Shown piece by piece: positions 16,870-25,848 of a DNA stretch of 64,000 bases. The stretch spans positions 103,107 to 167,106 of the forward strand of contig NZ_JAMXOE010000014.1 in assembly GCF_024055575.1 (NCBI RefSeq), read 5' to 3'. Below the pieces are notes generated by a model. The model was not told the DNA's origin and ran no database searches. It worked only from the letters and a program-made list of their open reading frames with translations. A program made the position numbers and the translations under genes. The stretch is from Mucilaginibacter flavidus (GTDB lineage: Bacteria; Bacteroidota; Bacteroidia; Sphingobacteriales; Sphingobacteriaceae). Numbering within the stretch: position 1 is the first letter of the stretch; each line of letters begins with the position of its first letter.

Positions 16870-17580
16870 TTATTGCTGCTCCATGAGCGACTTTTTGGCA
16901 TCCAGTAACCTTTTAAAGGCAGTAATATTTGTTAAAATTGCAAGTACTGCAATTGGAAAAGTAAATATGGTCATGGTTTCAAAGACGTGGAATTTAATAC
17001 CAGGCACATAAAGCTTATAATCACCACCAATGTAAATTGATGCAAGGCCGCAGAGCATCGCACACAAACCTATAGTGACAACACGTTCAGGTCGCTGCAT
17101 TAAACCACCTTTACACTCAATCCCCAATCCTTCAGCACGCGCCCTTACATAACTGACCATCATTGAACCTATTAAAGCTATAAATGCCGATATAGAACTT
17201 AAAAAGTAGTGGTGGCCTACGAGGTAATAGCAAATGCCCAAAAACATAATCAATTCACTGTAACGGTCGAGCACCGAATCATAAAGCGCTCCAAAGGTCG
17301 ATTTCATATTGCCAAGCCTTGCCACCTGCCCGTCGAGCATATCAAACAGCCCCGCAAAAAGGATAAGCCCCCCGGCCCAGCCAACGTAACTTAAATCGCC
17401 GCGGTTACCTTCTTCGGCACCTAATATAAATATAATGGCAACCCCTACGTTTAGCACAAACCCAATTGATGTAACGGCGTTTGGTGTAAGCCCCAGTTTT
17501 ATAAATACCTTAACAACAGGGTCAATTACTTTATAAATGCCCAGTTGTAAATTTGTACGTATTGATGTTTGTTGTTCCAT
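16870..17580 (-). CDS. CDP-alcohol phosphatidyltransferase, probable phosphatidylinositol-phosphate synthase
   Basis: A 236-residue membrane enzyme. The full CDP-alcohol phosphotransferase motif is present, from Asp80 and DG at 83-84 through AR (87-88), Gly97, Asp101 to Asp105, so metal and CDP binding should be intact. In Bacteroidota inositol-lipid loci this family joins CDP-diacylglycerol to inositol phosphate to make phosphatidylinositol phosphate. Context (an inositol-phosphate synthase and a PgpA-type phosphatase in the same cluster) favours that over phosphatidylglycerol-phosphate or phosphatidylserine synthesis. It lies 18 bases after the DUF5686 gene. Confidence 0.85.
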   Translation of the reverse strand: MEQQTSIRTNLQLGIYKVIDPVVKVFIKLGLTPNAVTSIGFVLNVGVAIIFILGAEEGNRGDLSYVGWAGGLILFAGLFDMLDGQVARLGNMKSTFGALYDSVLDRYSELIMFLGICYYLVGHHYFLSSISAFIALIGSMMVSYVRARAEGLGIECKGGLMQRPERVVTIGLCAMLCGLASIYIGGDYKLYVPGIKFHVFETMTIFTFPIAVLAILTNITAFKRLLDAKKSLMEQQ

Positions 17581-17598
17581 TGTTATACTGCCGATATT

Positions 17599-20160
17599 TT
17601 AAAAATCAAACTTAACCCTTGCACGGATACCCCATTTTGAAACGTCAGGATGGTCTAAATACGTAAATCTTCTCACCAAGTCCACTCTCACAAATTTAAA
17701 TATATTTTCAATACCCACACTACCCTCAACATAAGGGGTACTGCCTAGTCCATAAGTTATTGGCCTTCCGTCTGCCGCTACTGGAAATTGATACAATGAT
17801 GGGTTAAGCGATGGATTGTTTTTATCGCTTAAGCCGCCATATATTGCTTTAACAGAAGCAACTTCGCGCCATTTTAGTTTTTTAAATAGTGGAATTTTAT
17901 TGAAGAAAAATCCCACAAAGTGCTGGTCGATATTGATGCTGGCATAATGGTCGCCCACAAATTCCAAAAAGTTCATCAAGTTGTACGAATAAATATCGTA
18001 GGCATACGTTTGATTAGCCCTGAATATGTCAAGCAACGGATAAGGCACCTGCCCGAATGTTTTACCCCCTTCAATGGTAACGTCAGCATAACCTAAGATG
18101 GATAAGTAAAAACGCTTGTCCATTTGCACGTGCAGATTTTGGTAGCCATAATTACTGCTGCCAAGCACGTTTTTTAAACCGGCCGTATAATCAAGCGATA
18201 GCACAGGGTATTTGCTTGGTACAGGTACGCGGTATATTTTACCTTGGTAAAATTGTTCATTAGGCGCATAACGCAGCCTTAAGCCAACTTCGCTGGTAGT
18301 AAGGTCCTTAACAATATTTGCTGTATTATTGCCCACTGTGTTTAAGAAGTATAACGAACCTGCAGGCGCCTGTGTTAACCTTGCAAATTTAGCGTGATAC
18401 GAAAAATGGTTTTCAAATTCGTGAACGTAATCAAAGTTGTAGCTCCTGTCATACAGGTATTTATCGTTTTCGCCCCGTTTAAACGACAGCAAAAAGTTGT
18501 CTTCCTGCACAAATTGCAGATTTGCGCCCGGTATATGTGTATCGTATTGGGTGCTCACCCTTAGGTAGTTCTGCGGAAACTTGTAGATAGATTTGTTATT
18601 GAGCGAATAAGTTGCACTTAAAAAGTACTTAAAACGTTCGTCCTTAAAGCCATATGCGCCGTAAGTTTCAAAATAATAACGTTTACTTAACTCGGGTGTG
18701 GTACGGCCACCAACACGTAACTTAAAGCCTTCAACAGGGTTAAAGCTGTAAAATGTATTGGCAGGGCCCAGCTCAAAACCGCCGAACCCTTTATAACCAG
18801 CCAGCAGCAATGTAGCAATATCAAGCGTACGCCTGAACGATGGCATATTACGTAGGCTATCCACGTTTTTATATACTTTCGATTCGGCGGTTGTCAGCGT
18901 ATCCAAACGGTTTTCAACCCAAAACTTGTCGCTGCGATTCTGTACTTCGTCGCTTTCGGTATATTCCTTGTGCTGATAGGTACTATCCGGATGGGGTTTG
19001 TTTACAGTGTAGTTGCCATATGTAATGGTACGGATACCAAAAAGACCGCCTTTTTTGTTTTTTGTCAACCCGAAATCGGCTAGTGTGGTACTTTTGCTAA
19101 CGTGAAAACGGCCATCCGAGTTTTGCTCAAACTCCTGGTTAACCCGCATGGAGTTAACAAAGTTAAGGTTGATGTTTTTGTTGATATTCAATTCAACCTT
19201 TTCAACAGCATAGTTGCCATCCAGCGTTATGTACAGTTTGCCCACAAAAAGCATATCGGTAGTATTGCGCGGTGTAAAGCTTAGCTCAACCAGCTTGGTG
19301 TTTTTATATGCAACGGTATCAGTAATAAAAAACTTATAAAATGTAGGCGATGAACCAGCAATCGGGCTTAAAAAGCTGTTCGTCATCAAAAACACTGTAT
19401 TGTCGTAAATATCAACCTTGTAATACATGTGCTTAAAATAAGCCCCAAGGCCTTCACTATCAACCGATCCGCCAAAGTTTACGTTCTTTTCGCCTAATAC
19501 AACTGTCTTTTCTTTTTCGGGGTTTTTGCGGTAATAATATTGGGATACCTTTTCGTTCAGGAAAATCGGCAGCAATGATTTGCCCGGAACGGTAGTGCTG
19601 TCGCGGTTATCTATAACGAATGCATATTTGCGGAAGAACTTCTTCTCTGAAAGCTTTGGTGATACGTTTGCCAAAGAGAACTGCATTTTATCATACTCTT
19701 TATACTCTACGTAGTCATAAGCTTCCGGTCGGTTTTTCTCTTTGTTTTCAATAACCTTGCGTATCAACTCAACGGCCGGGTTATCTTTATTGCGGTATTT
19801 AGGCTTTTTACCCGATTTTACTACAACTTCATCAAGTTCATTTGCTGTAGCAACCAGCTTCACATTTACGGTTTGCGTCACTCCACGCTTAACGTTCATC
19901 AAAACATCTTTATAACCAAGAAACGAAATTTTGATTTGCTTAACAGGATTATCAGTGCTGATGGTGTATTTGCCGTCGTTGTTGGTAGGCCCGCCAATGG
20001 AAGTGCCGTTAAATTTAACCGACACAAAAGGCAACGGTTCATTTGTGCGGGAGTCAATAACGGTACCCGTAACAACTGTTGATTGTGCAAATACGGTAGT
20101 AGCAGCAAGTAAAAAGAAGCTCAACAAAACCAGCTTCCGGTATAAGTATGTATAGTTCAT
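17599..20160 (-). CDS. DUF5686 outer-membrane-type protein with carboxypeptidase-like regulatory domain
   Basis: An 853-residue exported protein: signal peptide (about 1-26), an N-terminal CarboxypepD_reg-like beta-sandwich (TVVTGTVIDSRTNEPLPFVSV, about 28-110), then a long DUF5686 region that alternates polar and aromatic residues and ends with FKFVRVDLVRRFTYLD...RARVKFDF, the aromatic C terminus of an outer-membrane beta-barrel. Function is not known. It sits between pgpA-like and CDP-alcohol transferase genes, inside a lipid biosynthesis operon, which suggests it handles the lipid product at the outer membrane; that is inference. The family also occurs outside such loci. Confidence 0.85.
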   Translation of the reverse strand: MNYTYLYRKLVLLSFFLLAATTVFAQSTVVTGTVIDSRTNEPLPFVSVKFNGTSIGGPTNNDGKYTISTDNPVKQIKISFLGYKDVLMNVKRGVTQTVNVKLVATANELDEVVVKSGKKPKYRNKDNPAVELIRKVIENKEKNRPEAYDYVEYKEYDKMQFSLANVSPKLSEKKFFRKYAFVIDNRDSTTVPGKSLLPIFLNEKVSQYYYRKNPEKEKTVVLGEKNVNFGGSVDSEGLGAYFKHMYYKVDIYDNTVFLMTNSFLSPIAGSSPTFYKFFITDTVAYKNTKLVELSFTPRNTTDMLFVGKLYITLDGNYAVEKVELNINKNINLNFVNSMRVNQEFEQNSDGRFHVSKSTTLADFGLTKNKKGGLFGIRTITYGNYTVNKPHPDSTYQHKEYTESDEVQNRSDKFWVENRLDTLTTAESKVYKNVDSLRNMPSFRRTLDIATLLLAGYKGFGGFELGPANTFYSFNPVEGFKLRVGGRTTPELSKRYYFETYGAYGFKDERFKYFLSATYSLNNKSIYKFPQNYLRVSTQYDTHIPGANLQFVQEDNFLLSFKRGENDKYLYDRSYNFDYVHEFENHFSYHAKFARLTQAPAGSLYFLNTVGNNTANIVKDLTTSEVGLRLRYAPNEQFYQGKIYRVPVPSKYPVLSLDYTAGLKNVLGSSNYGYQNLHVQMDKRFYLSILGYADVTIEGGKTFGQVPYPLLDIFRANQTYAYDIYSYNLMNFLEFVGDHYASINIDQHFVGFFFNKIPLFKKLKWREVASVKAIYGGLSDKNNPSLNPSLYQFPVAADGRPITYGLGSTPYVEGSVGIENIFKFVRVDLVRRFTYLDHPDVSKWGIRARVKFDF

Positions 20161-20495
20161 TTATTTTGTTGCCTTCTGCAAATTCAGTATTTTAATGATG
20201 TACGTAAATACCCGTTAAAACATTTGCAATTGATATTCTCTTTTTAAAATATTTGTTATCAGTGCGTTACAATAAACAGTCCAAAAGGTTATTTTACGTA
20301 AGTAATATTCAAAATCAAACCTTGTTATGACTATTCTGCATCGTGTCATGCCACCCGGCTGCAAAGCATTTAAAGGCATCCGGAGTCCGTTTTTGTCAAG
20401 TGCCAAAGGTAAAAAAAAACCTAACAGACTATTGTGGTCAAAAAGTCAAATATGAGTGCCGATAAGGGAACAATTTAGTAAACATTACAATAGGA
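20161..20495. other. Intergenic region with a minus-strand -7 box
   Basis: These 335 bases separate the pgpA-like gene from the DUF5686 gene. At 20404-20411 the minus strand reads TACCTTTG, a perfect -7 box, which would start a transcript with a leader of roughly 235 bases before the DUF5686 ATG. A short open frame inside this leader begins within the box itself and is not credible as a gene. So the operon may have an internal promoter here, with DUF5686, the CDP-alcohol transferase, hydroxylase and PAP2 genes as a second unit. Confidence 0.45.
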
Positions 20496-20948
20496 TTAAT
20501 ATAAATTAAACCCTACAACGGCCAACATCAATAGGTTAGTATAGGCCCCGGCGAGGATATCATCCATCATAATTCCCCATCCGGAAGGAAATCTTTCCAT
20601 CTTACGGATGAATAACGGCTTTACAATATCAAAAAAGCGAAATAATACCAGGGCGGTAATTACATATTTGGGCTCTACGGGTATAAAAAGCAGGCTTATG
20701 CACATTCCTGCAACTTCGTCAATCACTACACGACTGGGATCTTTTCCCCAAATTTTCTCAACAATTCCTGATGACCACACACCTAACAATGTTGTTACAA
20801 TTGTAATTGTCAATGATAAGACCAGTGGGGGAGTGGTTCCCATCCACGCCAGGTACCAGCAAATACAACAAAATACGGCCGCAATTGTGCCGCCGCCTTT
20901 AATGTAACCTATGCCAAAAGTTGAGGTGAATATTTTGTGGAAGAGCAT
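20496..20948 (-). CDS. PgpA-family phosphatase, probable phosphatidylinositol-phosphate phosphatase
   Basis: A 150-residue membrane protein of the phosphatidylglycerophosphatase A family. It shows GIGYIKGGGTIAAV near the N terminus, the acidic motif IDEVAGM (Asp77, Glu78), FRFFDIVKP and the C-terminal MMDDILAGAY, all PgpA hallmarks. By itself it would be called PgpA. Since it is between inositol-phosphate synthase and a CDP-alcohol transferase in a sphingolipid locus, removal of the phosphate from phosphatidylinositol phosphate is the likelier role, as proposed for the homologous Bacteroides cluster. No second pgpA is visible here, so a housekeeping role cannot be ruled out. Confidence 0.82.
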   Translation of the reverse strand: MLFHKIFTSTFGIGYIKGGGTIAAVFCCICWYLAWMGTTPPLVLSLTITIVTTLLGVWSSGIVEKIWGKDPSRVVIDEVAGMCISLLFIPVEPKYVITALVLFRFFDIVKPLFIRKMERFPSGWGIMMDDILAGAYTNLLMLAVVGFNLY

Positions 20949-21078
20949 GGTTATGTTGTAACGGTTTGCGGAAGTTTTAAAGGTTATAAAGTAGCAATCT
21001 TTAGTTTTAACAAAGGGCTGTAAATGCTAAAACCTGTTTAACATTTACAACCCTTACACCGTTTGCAACTTTTATAAA

Positions 21079-22401
21079 TTACAATACATCCACCAGTTCC
21101 TGGTAATAGTCAAGACCCAGGTGGGTTATTAAATCTTCGCCCATTAAGTGGCGCAGGGTGTTTTGTAATTTTATCAGTTGTTTGAAAATATCATTTTCAG
21201 GTGGCAAACCTGCTGCAGTTTGCGGCGATTTTAAGTAGAACGATAACCATTCCTGTATACCGCTCATATTGGCACGTTTTGCAAGGTCGCTGAATAAGGC
21301 TAAATCCAATGCTATTGGCGCGGCCAAAATCGAGTCGCGGCAAAGGAAATTGATTTTAATCTGCATTTTGTAGCCTAACCAGCCAAAAATGTCGATGTTG
21401 TCCCAGCTTTCCTTGTTATCGCCATGAGGCGGATAATAGTCGATACGGATTTTGTGATATAAATCGCCGTATAATTCCGGATTGTCTTCAGGTTTAAAAA
21501 TGTCTTCCAGCACACCCAGTTTCGAAACTTCTTTTGTTTTAAAGTTATCCGGATCGTCCAGTACCAAACCATCGCGGTTACCTAAAATGTTTGTCGAGAA
21601 CCAGCCTTTAACACCTAACGAACGTGCGGCTAAACCAGGCGCCAAAATGGTTTTCATTAAAGTCTGGCCTGTTTTAAAATCTTTACCTGCAATGGGTGAT
21701 TCGGTTAATTTTGCCAATTCAATCATCGCCGGGATGTCAACTGTTAAGTTAGGCGCACCGTTTGCAAACGGGATACCTAATTTTAAAGCTGCATATGCAT
21801 AAATCATACTTGGTGAAATACGTTTGTCGTCATCAACCAAAGCCTGCTCAAATTTTGCAAGTGTTTGGTGTATTTCCGATGCTTCGTAGTATATCTCGGT
21901 CGAACCACACCAGATCAAAACTATACGATCGCAGCCATTTTTTTCTTTAAAGGTTGTAATGTCGTTCATTACTTCCTGCGCCATTTCATAACGGGTACCA
22001 GTTTTAACGTGTGTACCTATCAGATTCTTAGCGTAATTTTTATCAAAAGCCGCTTTCATCGGAACAACCACTTCAAGCTCAGCTTTTACTGATTTTAATA
22101 AGTCTGCTTCAAGTACTTTTGCTTTCGTGGCAGCTTCGTAAACGTTATCAGAGTATACATCCCATCCACCAAAAACAATATCTTCAAGCTTTGCCAGTGG
22201 CACAAAGTCTTTAACTTTTGGGTAACGGTTTTCAGTTCTTTTACCAAGGCGTATGCTGCCCATTTGGGTAAGTGAGCCAATTGGTTGTGATAAGCCTTTT
22301 TTTACCGCCTCAACGCCGGCAATCATTGTGGTAGCCACAGCTCCCAATCCCGGAATTAAGATGCCTAATTTACCATTAGCCGGTGTAATATTAGTTTTCA
22401 T
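21079..22401 (-). CDS. Myo-inositol-1-phosphate (inositol-3-phosphate) synthase
   Basis: A 440-residue cytosolic NAD-dependent enzyme that turns glucose 6-phosphate into inositol 3-phosphate. The nucleotide-binding loop IPGLGAVATT (about 16-25), WCGSTE, TGQTLMKTILAPG (about 246-258), WFSTNILGNRDG, and KIRIDYYPPHGDNKESWDNIDIFGWLG are characteristic of the family, as are the catalytic lysines around NFLCRDSILAAPIALDL. Length fits the prokaryotic/archaeal-like form rather than the 510-residue eukaryotic one. It follows the epimerase gene in coordinates by 30 bases; in the direction of transcription it comes after the ceramide genes. Confidence 0.95.
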   Translation of the reverse strand: MKTNITPANGKLGILIPGLGAVATTMIAGVEAVKKGLSQPIGSLTQMGSIRLGKRTENRYPKVKDFVPLAKLEDIVFGGWDVYSDNVYEAATKAKVLEADLLKSVKAELEVVVPMKAAFDKNYAKNLIGTHVKTGTRYEMAQEVMNDITTFKEKNGCDRIVLIWCGSTEIYYEASEIHQTLAKFEQALVDDDKRISPSMIYAYAALKLGIPFANGAPNLTVDIPAMIELAKLTESPIAGKDFKTGQTLMKTILAPGLAARSLGVKGWFSTNILGNRDGLVLDDPDNFKTKEVSKLGVLEDIFKPEDNPELYGDLYHKIRIDYYPPHGDNKESWDNIDIFGWLGYKMQIKINFLCRDSILAAPIALDLALFSDLAKRANMSGIQEWLSFYLKSPQTAAGLPPENDIFKQLIKLQNTLRHLMGEDLITHLGLDYYQELVDVL

Positions 22402-22430
22402 ATTTATTTATTATAGTGTACACACATTTA

Positions 22431-23417
22431 TTATAGCCATTTATTGGCCTTATACCAGTTTAACGTTTCGGTAACCCCGGCTTTCAAATCATAAGCTGGA
22501 GTAAATTCAAGGTCGGCTTTTGCCTGCGAAATATCGCAATTCCAGTTAACCGCCATCAACTCCTTTAGCTTCTCAACATTAAGCACCGAAGCCTTATTGC
22601 TCAAAGAACAAACTTTTTCGGATATGTTTGCAATTAATTTTACAAAGTTTACAGGCAAATGAAACTTAAAGGTTTTTAAATTTAACACTTGTCGTGTAAA
22701 ATCGCCTAAAGCATAACGGCTATAATAGCCGCCGTCGCTTAAATTATATGCCTGTTTATTACCTGTATGCAATGCTTTAAAAGCAACTTTTGCTAAATCA
22801 GTAACATATATAAAGGTTAGCTTTTGGTCTATATTGCCAATATACGGTTCAATGCGATTGCTTAGTTGTTTAAAAAATATAAATATGTCCTTATCGCGCG
22901 GGCCGTAAACAGCTGTGGGTCTTAAAATGGTATAATTTAAACTGTCTATGCTCTTTAGTTTTTCTTCGGCAAGTATTTTACTTCTGCCGTATGCGGTTAC
23001 CGGGGTGGGGGTAGTTTCCTCGGTTATTATCCCGTCCAAACTATTTAATGGGCCAACACCCGCCAGGCTGCTTATAAGCACAAATTTTTTCAAGCCGATA
23101 TTACTTTCAGCTGCTGCTTTTGCCAGGTTATAAGTATAATCAGCATTTATATGCTCATATTCCTGTGCCGACCGAGCCGTTGTAACACCGGCAGCATGGA
23201 TAATATAATCGTACTTGTTTTCGGTAATATTATCTTTTAGCGCTTGCACACTGTCAAAGTTGGGGTAGGTGAATTTAATATCAAGACCTGCCAGGTGGTC
23301 AATTTTGCTGCTTTTGCGTACTGCGGCAAAAATCTCCATATTGTTATTTAGTGCTTCTTCAATTAAATGGAACCCGACAAATCCGCTTGCACCGGTTATT
23401 AAAACCCGCTGCTTCAT
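22431..23417 (-). CDS. NAD(P)-dependent epimerase/reductase, ceramide reductase (CerR-like) candidate
   Basis: A 328-residue extended short-chain dehydrogenase with Rossmann motif TGASGFVGFHL (8-18) and the catalytic Tyr143-x3-Lys147 pair (AYGRSK). Its start ATG overlaps the stop of the preceding GNAT gene by four bases (ATGA), indicating translational coupling. In Caulobacter an enzyme of this type next to serine palmitoyltransferase reduces the keto group of the acylated intermediate to give dihydroceramide; the same role is inferred here. A sugar-nucleotide epimerase is the alternative but no sugar genes are near. Confidence 0.82.
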   Translation of the reverse strand: MKQRVLITGASGFVGFHLIEEALNNNMEIFAAVRKSSKIDHLAGLDIKFTYPNFDSVQALKDNITENKYDYIIHAAGVTTARSAQEYEHINADYTYNLAKAAAESNIGLKKFVLISSLAGVGPLNSLDGIITEETTPTPVTAYGRSKILAEEKLKSIDSLNYTILRPTAVYGPRDKDIFIFFKQLSNRIEPYIGNIDQKLTFIYVTDLAKVAFKALHTGNKQAYNLSDGGYYSRYALGDFTRQVLNLKTFKFHLPVNFVKLIANISEKVCSLSNKASVLNVEKLKELMAVNWNCDISQAKADLEFTPAYDLKAGVTETLNWYKANKWL

Positions 23418-24532
23418 ATTTCTTTTTCGTACAGCCTGTACGTTTTATAAGGATCGCCCTTAATAGCTTTTATAGCCTCATTTATCAATACATTGTTTTC
23501 CAGTGTCCAGCCGGCTTCTGCATGTTTAAGACCGCGTTCCCGGTATTCTTTTATGATTGAGCCGTACAAACAAGCCTCAATGCCCATTTTACGATAACCA
23601 TCAATCACACCAAGGGCATAAATGCGGATGCTCTGTATTTTCTTTTTACCTAATAGTAATTTAAAGATGCCTGTAGGCAGCAAGCGCCCGCGTTTTATTT
23701 TCTTAAAAATCTCGTTATAATTTGGCAAAGCAAGCCCGAAACCTACAATCTTATTATTTTGTTCGGCTACATACACGAAGTTTTCGTCCAGTATCAGCTT
23801 TAAATCCTTTGCCAGCCAGTCGAATTCCGCATCGGTAAATGGCACAAAGCCGCTATTTTGATCCCAAGCAGAGTTGTATACCTCGCGTACTTTTTCAACC
23901 TCGCTTTTAAAGTTTTTAAGGTCTACCTTACGGATAACGATGTTATTGCGCTTAAGACGCTCCTGCAAGGCTCCCAATAAGCGAATCGATTTATCGTCGT
24001 AGCCATCACCGTCCCAGTGCCAGGCAATCAGGTCCATTTGTTTTTCGAACCCGTATTTTTCAATCAAATCGGCATAGTAAGGGAAATTATAGGTCATCAT
24101 CAGCATTGGAGGGCTGTCAAAACCTTTAATTAATAACCCACACGCTTCATTAGTCGAAAAATTTACCGGGCCGATCGATTTTTGGTCAACGCCTTTATCT
24201 TTTAACCATTTGGTAGCTGTATCAAAAAGCATATTGGCGGTTTCCTGGTCGTTTATACAATCAAAAAACCCCCAGAAGCCATCGTTTCTTTTATTATGCT
24301 CGTTGTGTGCGTTATTTAAAATAGCGGCAATGCGACCGGTCACTTTATTGCCGTCATAAGCCAAAAAACATTGCAGCTCATTGTGTTTATGAAACGGGTG
24401 CTTTGTTAGCAGGTCGCGCTGTGCAATAAACAACTCCGGAACATAGTTGGGGTCATCTTTATAAAGGTCGTGCGGAAAATCAATGAACGTTCCAAGCTCT
24501 TTTTTGGAGTTAACCTGTACTATTTTCTTCAT
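23414..24532 (-). CDS. GNAT-fold N-acyltransferase, bacterial ceramide synthase (bCerS-like) candidate
   Basis: A 372-residue soluble protein with the architecture of the long GNAT-like family found beside serine palmitoyltransferase in sphingolipid-making bacteria. The N-terminal part (FIDFPHDLYKDDPNYVPEL, about 17-35; ELQCFLAYDGNKVTGRIAAI) and the C-terminal GNAT part (ENFVYVAEQNNKIVGFGLALP; IYALGVIDGYRKMGIEACLY, about 320-340) are recognisable. The Caulobacter homologue N-acylates 3-ketosphinganine. It is 110 bases downstream of the serine palmitoyltransferase, with a hairpin in the gap, and overlaps cerR-like by four bases. Confidence 0.82.
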   Translation of the reverse strand: MKKIVQVNSKKELGTFIDFPHDLYKDDPNYVPELFIAQRDLLTKHPFHKHNELQCFLAYDGNKVTGRIAAILNNAHNEHNKRNDGFWGFFDCINDQETANMLFDTATKWLKDKGVDQKSIGPVNFSTNEACGLLIKGFDSPPMLMMTYNFPYYADLIEKYGFEKQMDLIAWHWDGDGYDDKSIRLLGALQERLKRNNIVIRKVDLKNFKSEVEKVREVYNSAWDQNSGFVPFTDAEFDWLAKDLKLILDENFVYVAEQNNKIVGFGLALPNYNEIFKKIKRGRLLPTGIFKLLLGKKKIQSIRIYALGVIDGYRKMGIEACLYGSIIKEYRERGLKHAEAGWTLENNVLINEAIKAIKGDPYKTYRLYEKEI

Positions 24533-24565
24533 CAGGTATGCAATTCTGTTATTTTGTTAAATAAT

Positions 24566-24603
24566 AAACAAGCATCGCCTACTGTTGTCTGCGATGCTTG
24601 CTT
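24566..24603 (-). terminator. Hairpin between serine palmitoyltransferase and bCerS-like genes
   Basis: CAAGCATCGC (24569-24578) and GCGATGCTTG (24591-24600) form a perfect 10-bp stem with a 12-base loop. On the minus strand it is followed by TTTATTATTT, so it resembles a terminator. Being inside a predicted operon it may act as partial terminator or attenuator, making the first gene more abundant than the rest. Confidence 0.7.
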
Positions 24604-24642
24604 TATTGAATTAAACTATTGCCATTTACGGCGTAATCCGGT

Positions 24643-25848
24643 TTATATTTTTTCTTTAATTGATGTAACACCAACATCCTTAAAGGCTTTTGCGATTTTT
24701 TCAATGGCTTCTTCAATTTGCTCGAAGGTGTGGGTGGCCATTAACGAAAAACGTAGTAAAGATGAGTCGGAAGGAACAGCCGGCGATACAACCGGGTTAA
24801 CAAATATACCTGTATCCTGTAAATGCCTGGTAACCTGAAAGGTTTTCATATTATCCCTTACGTATATTGGAAGGATAGGGCTTTCAGTTGGGCCCAAATC
24901 AAATCCTTCCTCTAACAAAAGTTTCATGGCATAGTTAGTATTGTCCCAAAGCTTAGCTATGAGCTCCGGCTCCGATTCAATAATATCAAGCGCTGCAATA
25001 ACACTGGCAACCGACGCCGGAGGCATGCTGGCGCTAAACATTAATGCCCGTGCGCGGTGTTTCAAATAATCAATTGTTTCGGCGTCGGCAGCAATAAATC
25101 CTCCTAATGATGCTAACGATTTGCTGAACGTGCCCCCTATAAGGTCAACTTGGTCAGTAAGGCCAAAATGTGAGGCTGTACCTGCGCCGTTGTGGCCTAT
25201 TACACCCAAACTGTGTGCATCATCAACCATTATGTTGGCGCCAAACTTATCAGCAATTTTTGTAATTTCAGGAAGTTTAACGATATCACCCTCCATACTG
25301 AATATGCCGTCAACGGCAATTAATTTGACAGCTTCTTCCGGCAAAATGCTCAGTTTGCGCTGCAAATCTTCCATGTCGTTATGGGCGTATTTGATAACTT
25401 TTGAGAATGATAACCTGCTGCCGTCAATTAACGAAGCGTGGTCATACTCATCCAATATCAAATAATCGTTACGGCCGGTAATGCACGATAGCACCCCCAG
25501 GTTAACCTGGAAGCCAGTGCTAAACAAAACAGCACCCTCTTTCCCAACATAATTTGACAGCCTTTTTTCAAGCTCTATGTGGATATCAAGCGTTCCGTTC
25601 AAAAATCGTGATCCTGCGCAGCCAGTTCCGTATTTTTCAATTGCCTTTTTAGATGCTTCCTTTATCTTAGGGTGGCTTGTTAACCCCAAATATGAATTGG
25701 AACCAAACATTAGTACACGTTTGCCATCAATAAATACTTCCGTATCCTGGCCAGACTCAATAGGCCTGAAATAAGGATATAGGCCCATTTCCCGGATTAG
25801 GTTGGCATCCTGGAACTGTGCAATCTTCTCATGTAGTCTTTTAACCAT
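24643..25848 (-). CDS. spt: Serine palmitoyltransferase (alpha-oxoamine synthase family)
   Basis: A 401-residue PLP enzyme that condenses serine with a fatty acyl thioester to 3-ketosphinganine, the committed step of sphingolipid synthesis. It has the fold-type I landmarks NSYLGLTSHP (51-60), GTGCAGSRFLNGT (75-86), the cofactor-stacking histidine in DEYDHASLIDG (His137), VDDAHSLG (208-214) and the PLP lysine in GGTFSKSLASLGG (Lys243). Related enzymes KBL, BioF and HemA share the fold; the neighbours (ceramide synthase and ceramide reductase homologues) and the N-terminal YPYFRPIESGQDTEV support Spt. It is the first gene of the locus. Confidence 0.93.
   Translation of the reverse strand: MVKRLHEKIAQFQDANLIREMGLYPYFRPIESGQDTEVFIDGKRVLMFGSNSYLGLTSHPKIKEASKKAIEKYGTGCAGSRFLNGTLDIHIELEKRLSNYVGKEGAVLFSTGFQVNLGVLSCITGRNDYLILDEYDHASLIDGSRLSFSKVIKYAHNDMEDLQRKLSILPEEAVKLIAVDGIFSMEGDIVKLPEITKIADKFGANIMVDDAHSLGVIGHNGAGTASHFGLTDQVDLIGGTFSKSLASLGGFIAADAETIDYLKHRARALMFSASMPPASVASVIAALDIIESEPELIAKLWDNTNYAMKLLLEEGFDLGPTESPILPIYVRDNMKTFQVTRHLQDTGIFVNPVVSPAVPSDSSLLRFSLMATHTFEQIEEAIEKIAKAFKDVGVTSIKEKI

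Noticed and set aside
20215..20406. 63-residue minus-strand open frame upstream of DUF5686
   Set aside because: Its first codon is a TTG lying inside the TACCTTTG -7 box, and no ATG with a ribosome-binding context precedes a credible protein; it is more likely leader RNA.
15124..25848. The spt-to-PAP2 locus as an exopolysaccharide or lipopolysaccharide cluster
   Set aside because: There are no glycosyltransferases, flippases or sugar-nucleotide enzymes; the epimerase-like gene is coupled to a GNAT acyltransferase next to Spt, which fits ceramide synthesis.
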